From NCBI GenBank assembly GCA_040902425.1, contig JBBDXI010000098.1, positions 1 to 64,000 on the forward strand: a DNA stretch of 64,000 bases, in the 5' to 3' direction. Positions 17,519 through 25,271 of this stretch are shown one piece after another. Source of the stretch: JBBDXI01 sp040902425. GTDB lineage: Bacteria > Planctomycetota > Phycisphaerae > Phycisphaerales > UBA1924. The position numbers and the translations under genes are program-made. A model generated the notes under the pieces. That model saw only the letters and a program-made list of their open reading frames with translations, had not been told where the DNA came from and did not search any database. Within the stretch, counting starts at the first letter, position 1, and the number at the start of each line of letters is the position of its first letter.

Positions 17519-18082
17519 ATGGATGAACCGCAGCGGGCGACGGGTTCCGGCGCGCTGGAGGTGGCGGAGGACTTCGCGCTGCAGCGGAAGCAGTGGCGGG
17601 TGGAGCGCGCGCTGTGGGCGGTGATGGGGCTGGTGGCGGCGGCGGCCCTGCTCGGGGGCTTCGGGCGGGGGTGGCTGAGCCACGGGAGGGCGGTCGGGGA
17701 TGGGGTGGTGGTGGAGTTTGACCGGCTGCCGCACGTGGAGACGGAGACGCTGGTCGTGGTGCGGTGGGGGCCGGGGGCGGGCGACAGCGAAGAACGGGTG
17801 CGCGCAGGGCCCGCGGAGGGCGCAGAGGGAGACGCGGAGAAAGACGGCGGGGAGGTGGTGCTCGTGCTGCCGGCGGGGTACCTGGAGCGGGTACGGGTTG
17901 AGCGGGTCGAGCCGGAGCCGTCGCGGACGGAGGTGTCGGCGTCGGAGACGAGGTACATCCTCGCGGCCCGGGGTGGCGGGGTGGCCCGGCTGACGGTGAC
18001 GCCGATGAAGGTCGGCCGGATGGGGGCGCGGGTGCGGGTGGGGAGCGGGGAGGCGGAGGTGTCGCAGTTTGTGATGCCGTGA
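17519..18082 (+). CDS. single-pass membrane hypothetical protein
   Basis: 187 aa. A short cytoplasmic part (1-32) precedes one transmembrane helix (about 33-53) and an extracytoplasmic beta-rich domain (60-187). Residues about 90-112 are Glu/Ala/Gly-rich and derive from GGCGCAGAGG-type low-complexity DNA (about 17787-17850), another possible repeat insert. The start is chosen at ATG 17519. An adjacent duplicated GGGTGCGTGCTCAT unit creates an alternative in-frame start upstream. No family recognised. Confidence 0.6.
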   Translation: MDEPQRATGSGALEVAEDFALQRKQWRVERALWAVMGLVAAAALLGGFGRGWLSHGRAVGDGVVVEFDRLPHVETETLVVVRWGPGAGDSEERVRAGPAEGAEGDAEKDGGEVVLVLPAGYLERVRVERVEPEPSRTEVSASETRYILAARGGGVARLTVTPMKVGRMGARVRVGSGEAEVSQFVMP

Positions 18083-18177
18083 GAAGAAGGGACGGAGGGA
18101 CAGAGGGACGGAGGGACGAAGAGAGGGAGAGAGGGAAACGGACCGGCTCGGAGAGCCGGGGTACCGGGGGGGCTGCA

Positions 18178-18618
18178 ATGGATGCGGTGCTGAGGGCGGC
18201 GGCGGTGTACGTGCTGCTGCTGATCGTGTTGCGGGCGTCGGGGCGGCGGACGCTGGGGGAGTTGACGGCGTTCGACTTCGTGCTGGTGCTGATCATCGGG
18301 GAGGCGACGCAGCAGGCGCTGGTGGGGCGGGGCTACTCGCTGACGAACGCGGCGGTGGTGATCGTGACGCTGGTGGGGCTGGACATCGTGATCTCGCTGG
18401 TGAAGCGGCGGTGGGCGGCGGCGGACCGGTGGATCGACGGGGTGCCGATGGTGCTGGTGGAGGACGGCCGGCCGCTCAAGGACCGGATGCGCAAGGCGCG
18501 GGTGGATGAGGCGGATGTGATGGCGGCGGCGCGGGGCTCGCGCGGGCTGGAGCGGATGTCGCAGGTGAAGTGGGCGGTGCTGGAGACCAGCGGGGAGATC
18601 TCGATCATCCCGAAGTAG
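18178..18618 (+). CDS. DUF421 (YetF-like) membrane protein
   Basis: 146 aa. Three predicted transmembrane helices (about 3-20, 30-48, 58-76), with 'LRASGRRTLGELTAFDFV' in the first loop, as in the DUF421/YetF family, followed by a small cytoplasmic alpha/beta domain ('VLVEDGRPL', 'ARVDEADVMAAAR', 'AVLETSGEISIIPK'). YetF proteins are involved in the spore and envelope biology of Bacilli. The molecular role here is unknown. The gene is preceded by a GGGACGGAGGGACAGAGGG tandem tract (18089-18135). Confidence 0.85.
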   Translation: MDAVLRAAAVYVLLLIVLRASGRRTLGELTAFDFVLVLIIGEATQQALVGRGYSLTNAAVVIVTLVGLDIVISLVKRRWAAADRWIDGVPMVLVEDGRPLKDRMRKARVDEADVMAAARGSRGLERMSQVKWAVLETSGEISIIPK

Positions 18619-18719
18619 TAGAGAGGGCACGAGGGAACAAAGGATCGCAGAAGAAAGCGGTACCACCGGCGTTGGCCGGCGGTCCCGCGGTAGTGGTCGT
18701 CGGACGTGGCCAGGCCGGG

Positions 18720-18860
18720 TCAGAAGCGTTCCTTGACCCACTCGGCGTTGCTCTCGGTGTCTTCGCCGACGCCCTTGGCGGTATGGCGGCAGCCGATGCC
18801 GCAGAACACCAGCCCGCCGAGCATCACCGCCATCAGAGTTGCCGCGATCGTGGATCTCAT
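18720..18860 (-). CDS. entericidin-like small lipoprotein
   Basis: 46 aa. A hydrophobic signal (about 4-22) is followed by a lipobox-like 'CGIGC' with the acylated Cys probably near residue 24, then 'RHTAKGVGEDTE', which matches the entericidin EcnA/EcnB pattern (short lipoprotein with CxxTxxGxGxD). Entericidins are cell-envelope mini-lipoproteins of uncertain, possibly toxin-antidote, function. The GGGAGG motif 7 nt before ATG 18860 supports it. Confidence 0.7.
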   Translation of the reverse strand: MRSTIAATLMAVMLGGLVFCGIGCRHTAKGVGEDTESNAEWVKERF

Positions 18861-18962
18861 GGTGCCACCTCCCTTATGGGGGTGATACGGGCGCGGGGTT
18901 GGGCTCCGGTGAGAGCGGGGTGAAGGGGCGCTCGCAAAGGGGCGACCAGCCGGTGCGGCGCG

Positions 18963-18996
18963 GCTGCGCGGTGGGGACGCCGACAAGCAGTGGCAC
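18963..18996. repeat. degenerate half-copy of GCAGTGGCAC-type dispersed repeat
   Basis: GCTGCGCGGTGGGGACGCCG followed by ACAAGCAGTGGCAC closely matches one arm of the 90-bp element at 62983-63071 (positions about 63038-63068). Its first stem arm is decayed. It lies between ruvC and the entericidin-like gene. Confidence 0.7.
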
Positions 18997-19000
18997 ACGA

Positions 19001-19573
19001 TCACCCGGCGTGGCGCCAGGCGGCGCAGAGGGCGATGGCGAGGGCGTCGGCGATGTCGGGGGGGTTGGGCGGGGCGGGGAGGCTCAGGCGGGTCTGGATG
19101 GCCCGCTGCATCTGGTCCTTCTTGGCCTGGCCGTTGCCGGTGAGGAAGCGCTTGACGGCGGCGGGGCGGAGCTCGATGAGCGGCAGGTCGGCGCGGCGGA
19201 TGGCCAGGAGCAGGACGCCCCGGGCGTGGGCCATGAGGATGGCGGTGGCGGGGTGCTTCGGGTGCGCGAAGAGGGCCTCGACGGCGACGGCGTCGGGGCG
19301 GAGGCGCTCGAGGAGGGCGCGGAAGTCGGCGTCGAGCTCGGCGAGGCGGGCGGGGATGGGGGCGAGGGTGGGGCGGGGGGGGTCGGCGAGGGCGGATGGG
19401 GGATGCCGGATGTCGGATGTCGGATGTCGGATGTGGGAGCGGCCGACATCCGACATCGCCGCGCGGCCGAGGCGGAAGATGCCGGCCTCCACGAGGCGGG
19501 TTTCGTGGATGGGGCCTTCCACGCAGCCGTAGCCGGTGATGCGGAGGCCGGGGTCGATGCCGAGGAAGCGCAC
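19001..19573 (-). CDS. ruvC: Holliday junction resolvase RuvC with in-frame repeat insert
   Basis: 190 aa against about 165-175 usual. It cuts Holliday junctions with RuvAB. The catalytic acids are visible: Asp7 ('GIDPG'), Glu99 ('AVEALF'), Asp173 and Asp176 ('PPDIADALAIA'). Between residues about 38 and 62, where other RuvC proteins have a short loop, a segment 'SDVGRSHIRHPTSD...' is encoded by a GGATGTC tandem and inverted repeat. Core motifs on both sides are intact, so it is probably functional. ruvB lies far away at 52970. Confidence 0.92.
   Translation of the reverse strand: MRFLGIDPGLRITGYGCVEGPIHETRLVEAGIFRLGRAAMSDVGRSHIRHPTSDIRHPPSALADPPRPTLAPIPARLAELDADFRALLERLRPDAVAVEALFAHPKHPATAILMAHARGVLLLAIRRADLPLIELRPAAVKRFLTGNGQAKKDQMQRAIQTRLSLPAPPNPPDIADALAIALCAAWRHAG
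19394..19458. repeat. tandem/inverted repeat inside ruvC
   Basis: Three GGATGTC units on the left and GACATCC units on the right make a hairpin: GATGTCGGATGTCGG pairs with CCGACATCCGACATC across a 12-nt loop. Read in frame as part of RuvC. Confidence 0.85.
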
Positions 19574-19717
19574 GGTCCGGAGTCTATCGGGAGGTGCGGC
19601 GGGCCCGGATCAGCCCGAAAAGCGCGACGGGCGGGCTGGGGGGCGTCGTCGTGCGGAAGAGAGGCATCGAGGCAGGAGGCATCGAGGCATCCAGTCCGGA
19701 GAGGCCGGCGCGGGGAG

Positions 19718-20317
19718 TCAGCGGTGATGGCGCAGGTGGTGGATGGCGGCGCGGGCCAGCAGGTCGGTTTCGAGGTTGACCGGGTCGCCGGGGCGGAGGC
19801 CCGAGAGCGTGGTGCGCTCGAGGGTGGTGGGGATGAGGGCGACCTCGAAGGTGTGCCCCGCGGGGTTGCCCGAGGCGATGGTGAGCGAGACGCCGTCGAG
19901 GGCGACCGAGCCTTTGGGGATGATGGCGGGCATGAGGTCGGGCGGGGCCTCGAGCGTGAGGCGGTAGTCGGGGGCGGGGGTGATGGCGCGGACGGTGGCG
20001 AGGCCCTCGACGTGGCCCTGGAGGAAGTGGCCGCCGATGGGATCGCCGGCGGCGAGTGAGGGCTCGAGGTTGACGGGGCTGCCGGGCTTCAGCGAGCCGA
20101 GGGTGGTGAGGCGGAGGGTCTCGGGGACGGCGTCGAAGAGGAGCGCCGGACCGGCCGCGGGGCCGACGAGCGTCAGGCAGACGCCGGAGACGGCGATGGA
20201 CTCGCCGGGGCGGGGGGTGTGGGACCAGCCGCGGGGGTCGATGGCGAGGCGGGCGCCGGCGGGGGTGGGCTCGAGGGAGAGGACCTTGCCGACTGCCTGG
20301 ATGAGGCCGGTGAACAT
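19718..20317 (-). CDS. ribE: riboflavin synthase alpha subunit
   Basis: 199 aa, normal length. It has two homologous lumazine-binding barrels: the N-terminal one starts 'MFTGLIQAVGKV' and the second near residue 100 ('GHFLQGHVEG', then 'PKGSVALDGVSLTIAS'). The enzyme dismutates two 6,7-dimethyl-8-ribityllumazine molecules to give riboflavin. ATG 20317 is the family-typical start. No other rib gene is adjacent, and no FMN riboswitch is seen upstream, where only 77 bp with a dispersed repeat separate it from the next gene. Confidence 0.95.
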   Translation of the reverse strand: MFTGLIQAVGKVLSLEPTPAGARLAIDPRGWSHTPRPGESIAVSGVCLTLVGPAAGPALLFDAVPETLRLTTLGSLKPGSPVNLEPSLAAGDPIGGHFLQGHVEGLATVRAITPAPDYRLTLEAPPDLMPAIIPKGSVALDGVSLTIASGNPAGHTFEVALIPTTLERTTLSGLRPGDPVNLETDLLARAAIHHLRHHR

Positions 20318-20335
20318 GCAGCGGAGGGTAGTTCG

Positions 20336-20376
20336 GCACTGCTGCGCGGCGAAGACGCCAGCGAGCAGTGGCACCC
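20336..20376. repeat. single-hairpin copy of dispersed GCAGTGGCACC repeat
   Basis: GGCACTGCT at the left and AGCAGTGGCACC at the right flank GCGCGGCGAAGACGCCAGCG. This is the left or right hairpin of the 90-bp bipartite element (61724-61813; 62983-63071), here alone in the 77-bp gap upstream of ribE. Confidence 0.85.
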
Positions 20377-20394
20377 CACCCCCCCAACCCCCCG

Positions 20395-20706
20395 TCAGGC
20401 CTTGGCCTTCCTGGGCTTGGCGGCGGGGCCGGCCAGGGCGTCGATTTTCCGGGCGAGGTCGAAGTCCTTCTCGGTGATGCCGGCGGCGTCGTGGGTGGAG
20501 AGGGTGAAGGTGACCTTGTTGTAGCGGATGAGGATGTCCGGGTGGTGCTGCATGGCCTCGGCGGCCTCGGCGACGCGGTTGACCAGGGCCATGGACTCGC
20601 GGAAGTCCTTCAGCGAGAACGTGCGCTGGATGGCGCCGTTGAGTTCGGCCCAGTCGGGGGCCTGGGTGAGGGCGGTCTGGATCTGATCCTCGGACATCTT
20701 GGGCAT
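20395..20706 (-). CDS. 4a-hydroxytetrahydrobiopterin dehydratase (PCD/DCoH)
   Basis: 103 aa, family length. 'MQHHPDILIRYNKVTFTLSTHD' spans the family's His-His-Pro signature, and 'GITEKDFDLARKID' closes the fold. The enzyme recycles pterin cofactors used by aromatic amino acid hydroxylases. In many bacteria it is a stand-alone housekeeping gene, and no hydroxylase lies nearby here. ATG 20706 chosen because it matches family N-termini. Confidence 0.92.
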   Translation of the reverse strand: MPKMSEDQIQTALTQAPDWAELNGAIQRTFSLKDFRESMALVNRVAEAAEAMQHHPDILIRYNKVTFTLSTHDAAGITEKDFDLARKIDALAGPAAKPRKAKA

Positions 20707-20788
20707 CGGGGCCTCCGGTGGAAGTGTACCGTTGGGGCCGCGGCGGAGCGTTTGGGCGTCGTGGGGGGGTGCGGGAGGCGCGCGGGCG

Positions 20789-21826
20789 ATGCCTGATGGG
20801 CGTTCACACGGTGGGCGCACTGCCCAGACCACGCGGCTGGCGCCGTCCCCGACCGGGGCGCTGCACCTCGGGAACGTGCGGACGTTCCTGGTGAACTGGG
20901 CGATGGCGCGGCGGGCGGGGTGGAGGGTGGTCCTGCGGATCGAGGACCTGGATGGGCCGCGGGTGAAGGCGGGAGCGGCGGAGCGGACGGTCGAGACGCT
21001 GCGGTGGCTGGGGATGGACTGGGATGAGGGCCCGCTGGTTCAGTCGGCGGACCTGGAGCCGTACCGGGAGGCGATGCGGGTGCTGGCCCGGGCGGGGCGG
21101 GTGTACCCGTCGGAGGTGACGCGGGGGGAGATCGAGGCGTCGGCGTCGGCGCCGCAGGAGGGGGTTGGGGAGAGCGTGTTTCCTGCGGCGCTGAGGCCGG
21201 AGGTCATCCCGCGCGAGTTCAACGAACGAATGAGGCACGAAGGCACGAAGGCACGGAGGCACGAAGGGAGTGAGAAGCGGGATGAGGAGGGGGGGACGAA
21301 CTGGCGGATGGTGGTCGAGGCCGGCGCGGTCGAGTTTGTTGACGGGTTCCGGGGGCCCCAGGCTCTGGAGCCGGCGAAGAGCGTGGGGGACTTTGTGGTC
21401 TGGACGAAGCGCGGGGTGCCGGCGTACCAGCTCGCGGTCGTAGTCGATGACCACCGGCAGGGGGTGACGAAGGTGGTCCGGGGGGATGACCTGCTGGATT
21501 CGGCAGCGCGGCAGCTGCTGGTCTACCGGGCGCTGGGGTATGGGCCGGAGCCGTCGTACACGCACCTGCCGCTGGTGCGGGGCGCGGATGGGCGGCGGCT
21601 GGCGAAGCGGCACGGGGATACGCGGGTGGAGCACTACCGGGCCCTGGGGGTCCGGCCGGAGCGGGTGGTGGGGCTGGCGGCGTGGTGGAGCGGGGTTGGG
21701 GGGCCGAACGCCCGCCCCACGGAGGTCTCGGCGGCCGAGTTCGCCGCGGGATTCGGCCTCGATACGATGGGCCGGTCGGATGTGGTCTACAGGCCGGAGG
21801 ATGACGCGTGGCTCAGGGCTCGATGA
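20789..21826 (+). CDS. gluQ: glutamyl-Q tRNA(Asp) synthetase with in-frame repeat insert
   Basis: 345 aa against about 300 usual. It is a truncated class I synthetase that glutamylates queuosine in tRNA(Asp). The HIGH-like 'LAPSPTGALHLGNVRT', 'RIEDLDGPR', 'VVRGDDLLDSAARQ' and the KMSKS-like 'RLAKRHGDT' are visible. The zinc cysteines of some GluQ-RS proteins are absent. Residues about 149-170 ('RHEGTKARRHEGSEKRDE') come from a GGCACGAAGGCACG tandem repeat. GGGAGG 9 nt before ATG 20789 supports the start. The stop overlaps the next gene (ATGA). Confidence 0.9.
   Translation: MPDGRSHGGRTAQTTRLAPSPTGALHLGNVRTFLVNWAMARRAGWRVVLRIEDLDGPRVKAGAAERTVETLRWLGMDWDEGPLVQSADLEPYREAMRVLARAGRVYPSEVTRGEIEASASAPQEGVGESVFPAALRPEVIPREFNERMRHEGTKARRHEGSEKRDEEGGTNWRMVVEAGAVEFVDGFRGPQALEPAKSVGDFVVWTKRGVPAYQLAVVVDDHRQGVTKVVRGDDLLDSAARQLLVYRALGYGPEPSYTHLPLVRGADGRRLAKRHGDTRVEHYRALGVRPERVVGLAAWWSGVGGPNARPTEVSAAEFAAGFGLDTMGRSDVVYRPEDDAWLRAR
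21233..21298. repeat. GGCACGAA tandem repeat inside gluQ
   Basis: Four imperfect 8-bp units (GGCACGAA/GGCACGGA) followed by a purine-rich tail. The stretch is read in frame and has no counterpart in ordinary GluQ-RS. A related 'gggcacgaggga' tract lies after the DUF421 gene at about 18624-18640. Confidence 0.8.
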
Positions 21827-22395
21827 CGGGAAGCCTGGTCGGGGTGGTGCTGGCGACAGCACTGGTGGGCGTGGCGGTGGCGCTGTCGTTCTCCAAGGGA
21901 TGCGACGAGGAGGGGGGGGCGGGGGGCGCCGTGCAGGATGTGAAGATAGGGGGGGAGTGGTTCCACCTGGAGGTGGCGGCGGACAACGACACCCGGATGA
22001 AGGGCCTGGGCGGCAGGACGACGGAGTCGATCCCGCTGAACGGTGGCATGCTCTTCGTGCTGCCCTTTGCGCAGACGACGCAGTTTGTGATGCGCGACTG
22101 CCCGGCGGACCTTGACATCATCTACCTGAGCCCCGAGGGGCGCGTGCTGACGACGTACGAGATGAAAGCGGAGCCGGCGCGCGGGCTCGACGAGGGCCCC
22201 GTGGGGGACTGGGCGCAGCAGCACGCCGGGTCGGCGAAGTACGAGGAGCGGCTCAGCAAGCAATACAAGAGCCGGTACCCGACGCAGTTTGTCGTCGAAC
22301 TGCGGGGCGGGCGGCTGAGAACGCTCAGAGCCCCCATCAAGGAGGGCGACAAGATCGACCTTCCGTACGCGGAGTGGAAGAAGCGGGTGAGGTGA
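21823..22395 (+). CDS. exported DUF192 protein
   Basis: 190 aa. An N-terminal signal-anchor (about 3-25) is followed by a DUF192 domain (about 40-190) with the typical 'GGMLFVLPFAQTTQFVMRDC', 'LDIIYLSPEGRVLT' and 'FVVELRGG' segments, though this copy has an extra stretch around 'GDWAQQHAGSAKYEERLSK'. The function of DUF192 is unknown. It is often exported. ATG 21823 overlaps the gluQ stop (ATGA), so it is co-translated. Confidence 0.85.
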   Translation: MTGSLVGVVLATALVGVAVALSFSKGCDEEGGAGGAVQDVKIGGEWFHLEVAADNDTRMKGLGGRTTESIPLNGGMLFVLPFAQTTQFVMRDCPADLDIIYLSPEGRVLTTYEMKAEPARGLDEGPVGDWAQQHAGSAKYEERLSKQYKSRYPTQFVVELRGGRLRTLRAPIKEGDKIDLPYAEWKKRVR

Positions 22396-22451
22396 GCCGG
22401 CGGCGCCGGTCACGGCCCCCTGCCGTGCTTATGGGCTTTGGATGACAGAGT

Positions 22452-22475
22452 GCGCCGGACAATCCGGTCCGGCGC
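22452..22475. other. strong 9-bp inverted repeat downstream of DUF192 gene
   Basis: GCGCCGGAC (22452-22460) and GTCCGGCGC (22467-22475) with a 6-nt loop, 57 nt after the DUF192 stop and 140 nt before the phosphatase gene. It has no T tract. It could be a Rho-dependent or structural 3' end. Confidence 0.45.
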
Positions 22476-22614
22476 TGCCCGTTGCCGCCCGCCCGCCCCC
22501 GCCGCGTGAAGACCCCCGAGAACGGAACCGATACGGCAGTGCCCGCGGGCCCCGAGGCGTTGCCCGTGGCGATAACCCGGTGTGTTCCAAAGATGTGTTC
22601 AGGGGGCTCCACGG

Positions 22615-23907
22615 ATGGGCCAGCAGATCATCACGCTCGCGGGGTCCTCCTCGTGCGCTGAGGCCACGGAGCGGTGCGGGCGCGCCGTGGTGGAGCGGTG
22701 GCCGCGCTACGGCCGGGCGCCGCAGGTCCGGGACCTCCCGCTGGAGCGTGTGGAGGCGCGGCTGCGGACGGCGGAGGGGGCGCGGGAGCTGGCAGGGGGC
22801 GGGCCGATGCTGCTGGTTCTCGGGCCGGAGGTGGCGGGGGCGCGGCTGTACCAACTGGTGGACCGCATCCAGCAGGAGATGCTGCCGGCGGTGCTGCTGC
22901 TGCCGGAGGTGGACGACACGGCGCGGCGGCTGCAGGCGGGGGGGTTGATCGTGGAGGGGCACGACGCGGACCCGGGGGTGCTGGGGGCGGTGCTGTTCGC
23001 GCTCTCGGAGCGGCAGGCGACGGTGCGCTCGCTGGAGCGGGACCTGGCGATCGCGGCGCGGTACGAGGGCGGTGTGCGCGGCGAGATCGACCGTATCCAC
23101 GACGAGCTGAACCTGGCGGCGGCGGTGCAGAAGGAGCTGCTGCCGCGGGGGCTGCCGGCGCTGAACGGGCTGGAGTTCGGGGTGCTGTTCCGGCCGGCGA
23201 GCTACGTGAGCGGGGACATCTACGACGTGATGCAGCTGGACGAGCGGCACGTGGGGTTCTTCATCGCCGACGCGGTGGGGCACGGGGTGCCGGCGGCGCT
23301 GATGACGATGGTGATCAGCCGGTCCTTGCGGATGACGCGGGCGGGGGAGAAGGGGCGGGAGATCGTGCTGCCGGGGGAGGCGATGACGCGCCTGAACGAC
23401 GAGCTGTGCCGCGGGACGGGGGAGAACCCGCGGTTCAGCACGGCGGTGTACGGGATCATCGACTCGGCGACGCGCCGGGTGACGCTGGCGGGGGCGGGGC
23501 ACCCGCCGCCGCTGCGGATCCACGGGCGGCGGCTGACGCGGGTGGAGACGGAGGGGCCGCTGCTGGGGGTGTTCGCGGGGGAGCGGTACAACGACACGTC
23601 GTTCACGATGACGGAGGACGAGACGCTGCTGCTGTACAGCGACGGGTTCGAGACGGCGTTCGCGCCCTCGACGCCGCCGGAGAAGGGCAAGCACCAGCGG
23701 CGCTCGAGCGACGCGTACCTGGGGGAGCTGGCCTCGCTGCGGTGGCCGGGCGCGGCCGGGGGGAGCGCCTCGGAGGCGCTGCTGGAGCTGGCGGTCCGGC
23801 TGGATGAGCAAGCGGGGTCGCTGCACCAGATCGACGACGTGACGGCGGTGGCGATCTGCGGGCGGGGGACGGCGTGGGCGGGGCGGGCGGGGCGGGCGGC
23901 GGCGTAG
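22615..23907 (+). CDS. SpoIIE/RsbU-type PP2C serine phosphatase
   Basis: 430 aa. The N-terminal 130 residues form a degenerate receiver-like alpha/beta domain without a clear phospho-acceptor Asp. A short coiled coil follows (about 135-175). The PP2C-type domain occupies 175-430 with metal-binding acids in 'SGDIYDV', 'FFIADAVGHGVPAALM', 'LLLYSDGFETA' and 'IDDVTAVAIC'. Such enzymes dephosphorylate STAS-domain anti-sigma antagonists. A lone STAS protein is encoded at 29466-29822. That pairing is inference. ATG 22615 chosen over GTG 22582. Confidence 0.88.
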   Translation: MGQQIITLAGSSSCAEATERCGRAVVERWPRYGRAPQVRDLPLERVEARLRTAEGARELAGGGPMLLVLGPEVAGARLYQLVDRIQQEMLPAVLLLPEVDDTARRLQAGGLIVEGHDADPGVLGAVLFALSERQATVRSLERDLAIAARYEGGVRGEIDRIHDELNLAAAVQKELLPRGLPALNGLEFGVLFRPASYVSGDIYDVMQLDERHVGFFIADAVGHGVPAALMTMVISRSLRMTRAGEKGREIVLPGEAMTRLNDELCRGTGENPRFSTAVYGIIDSATRRVTLAGAGHPPPLRIHGRRLTRVETEGPLLGVFAGERYNDTSFTMTEDETLLLYSDGFETAFAPSTPPEKGKHQRRSSDAYLGELASLRWPGAAGGSASEALLELAVRLDEQAGSLHQIDDVTAVAICGRGTAWAGRAGRAAA

Positions 23908-23928
23908 CGACCAGGGGCAGAATGGAGC

Positions 23929-23967
23929 GGCACGGGCGAGCCGGGGACGGCACGCCCGTGGCACCCT
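23929..23967. repeat. dispersed CGGGCGAGCC hairpin repeat (intergenic copy)
   Basis: GGCACGGGCGAGCCGGGGAC followed by GGCACGCCCGTGGCACCC makes a hairpin with one mismatch. The same sequence with a perfect stem is inside purH (26615-26652). A 14-G run (24007-24020) lies 40 nt downstream. Confidence 0.85.
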
Positions 23968-24101
23968 GCGCACCGGGCGTGCGTATGGGAGGCTGGTCGC
24001 TTGACCGGGGGGGGGGGGGGCTTGATACTGGTCGGTCCTGACCCCCGCCGCCCCGGCCACACCCCCACCGCCCCCCCACCGTTCCCCGGAGACACCCGCC
24101 G

Positions 24102-25253
24102 ATGAGCCGCCGAACTGTCCTGTCGATGTGTGCGCTGGGAACGATCGCGGGCACGGCCATGCTGGCCGGGTGCACGGGGCCGGAGACGCACTCGCCCGGG
24201 CGTGCGAAAAGCGCTGAGCAGCGGCGCCGGGAGTTCCCGATGGACTACGCGGAGTACGCGAAGATCGGGTACCGGCTGGACTGGTGGGGCTACCCCATGG
24301 TGACGGGGAGCCTGCCGGTGCGGTTCATGGAGCCGTACAAGGACATCGTGGTGACCCTGGAGCAGGGGAGCCAGGTCTCGATCCTTGAGGCGGGGACGGG
24401 GGGCCGGCGCTGCTCGGACCAGCTGGCGACGACGCACCTGACGCGGTTCGTGGGCGTGGTTCGCGACGGGGAGCGGGTGCTGTGCGCCTCGGATGCGGAT
24501 GTGTACGTGGTCGATCCGGCGACGTGCAACCTCGCGGGGCGGCAGAAGATCGAGAAGATCGTGGCGAGCGAGCCGGTGCTGTTCGGGGACCTGCTGATCT
24601 TCGGGACCGGGACGGGCGAGCTGCTGGCGCACATGACGCGCTCGGGCGTGGGCGGGGTGAAGGCGTGGGGGTTCGCGGTGCCGGGGGCGATCGAGCGCAG
24701 GCCGGTGGTGATCGGGACGGCGGTGGGCGCGGTGTCGCAGACGGGGGAGGTGCTGTTCGTCGATGGGGGCACGGGGTCGCTGGTGGGGCGCAGCTCGATC
24801 TACGGCGGGCTGGCGACGGACCCGGTGACGGACGGGCAGCTGATGTACGTGGCGAGCCTGGACCAGTCGATCTACGCGTTCTCGCCGGTCGGGGCGTCGA
24901 TGGCCTGGCGGGTTCGGACGTCGGCGCCGCTGCGGGCGCAGCCGACGGTGCACGGCGGGCGGCTGTACGTGACGGTGCCCGGGCAGGGTCTGACGGCGTA
25001 CGACACGACCACGGGGCAGCCGGTGTGGACCTCGCCCTCGTTCAACGGGACGGTGGTGGCCCTGAACAAGAAGAAGCTGGTGGGGTTCGACCGCGACCGG
25101 GCGGAGGCGGTGACGATCGATCTCGACCGCGGCGACGTGATCGAGCGGGCGAAGACGCCGGGGGTGGTGATGCTGAAGCCCGACGCGTTCGAGGATGGGA
25201 ACCTGTACGCGGTGAGCGGGTCGGGGGTCGTCGCCAAGTTCCAGCCGCGTTAA
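24102..25253 (+). CDS. PQQ-binding-like beta-propeller lipoprotein (BamB-like)
   Basis: 383 aa. The signal peptide ends in the lipobox 'MLAGC' with Cys24 as the lipidated residue. The mature part is a seven- or eight-bladed propeller with repeated blade motifs ('DVYVVDPAT', 'LYVTVPGQGLTAYDTTTGQPVW', 'LMYVASLDQSIYAFSP'). BamB-type lipoproteins scaffold outer-membrane protein assembly, but planctomycete paralogues are many, and this one cannot be assigned to that complex from sequence. It is followed 18 bp later by purH. Confidence 0.85.
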   Translation: MSRRTVLSMCALGTIAGTAMLAGCTGPETHSPGRAKSAEQRRREFPMDYAEYAKIGYRLDWWGYPMVTGSLPVRFMEPYKDIVVTLEQGSQVSILEAGTGGRRCSDQLATTHLTRFVGVVRDGERVLCASDADVYVVDPATCNLAGRQKIEKIVASEPVLFGDLLIFGTGTGELLAHMTRSGVGGVKAWGFAVPGAIERRPVVIGTAVGAVSQTGEVLFVDGGTGSLVGRSSIYGGLATDPVTDGQLMYVASLDQSIYAFSPVGASMAWRVRTSAPLRAQPTVHGGRLYVTVPGQGLTAYDTTTGQPVWTSPSFNGTVVALNKKKLVGFDRDRAEAVTIDLDRGDVIERAKTPGVVMLKPDAFEDGNLYAVSGSGVVAKFQPR

Positions 25254-25271
25254 GGGGGCGGCCACGGCCGG

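Noticed and set aside
20318..20394. FMN riboswitch upstream of ribE
   Set aside because: The gap is too short (77 bp) and is filled by a dispersed hairpin repeat.
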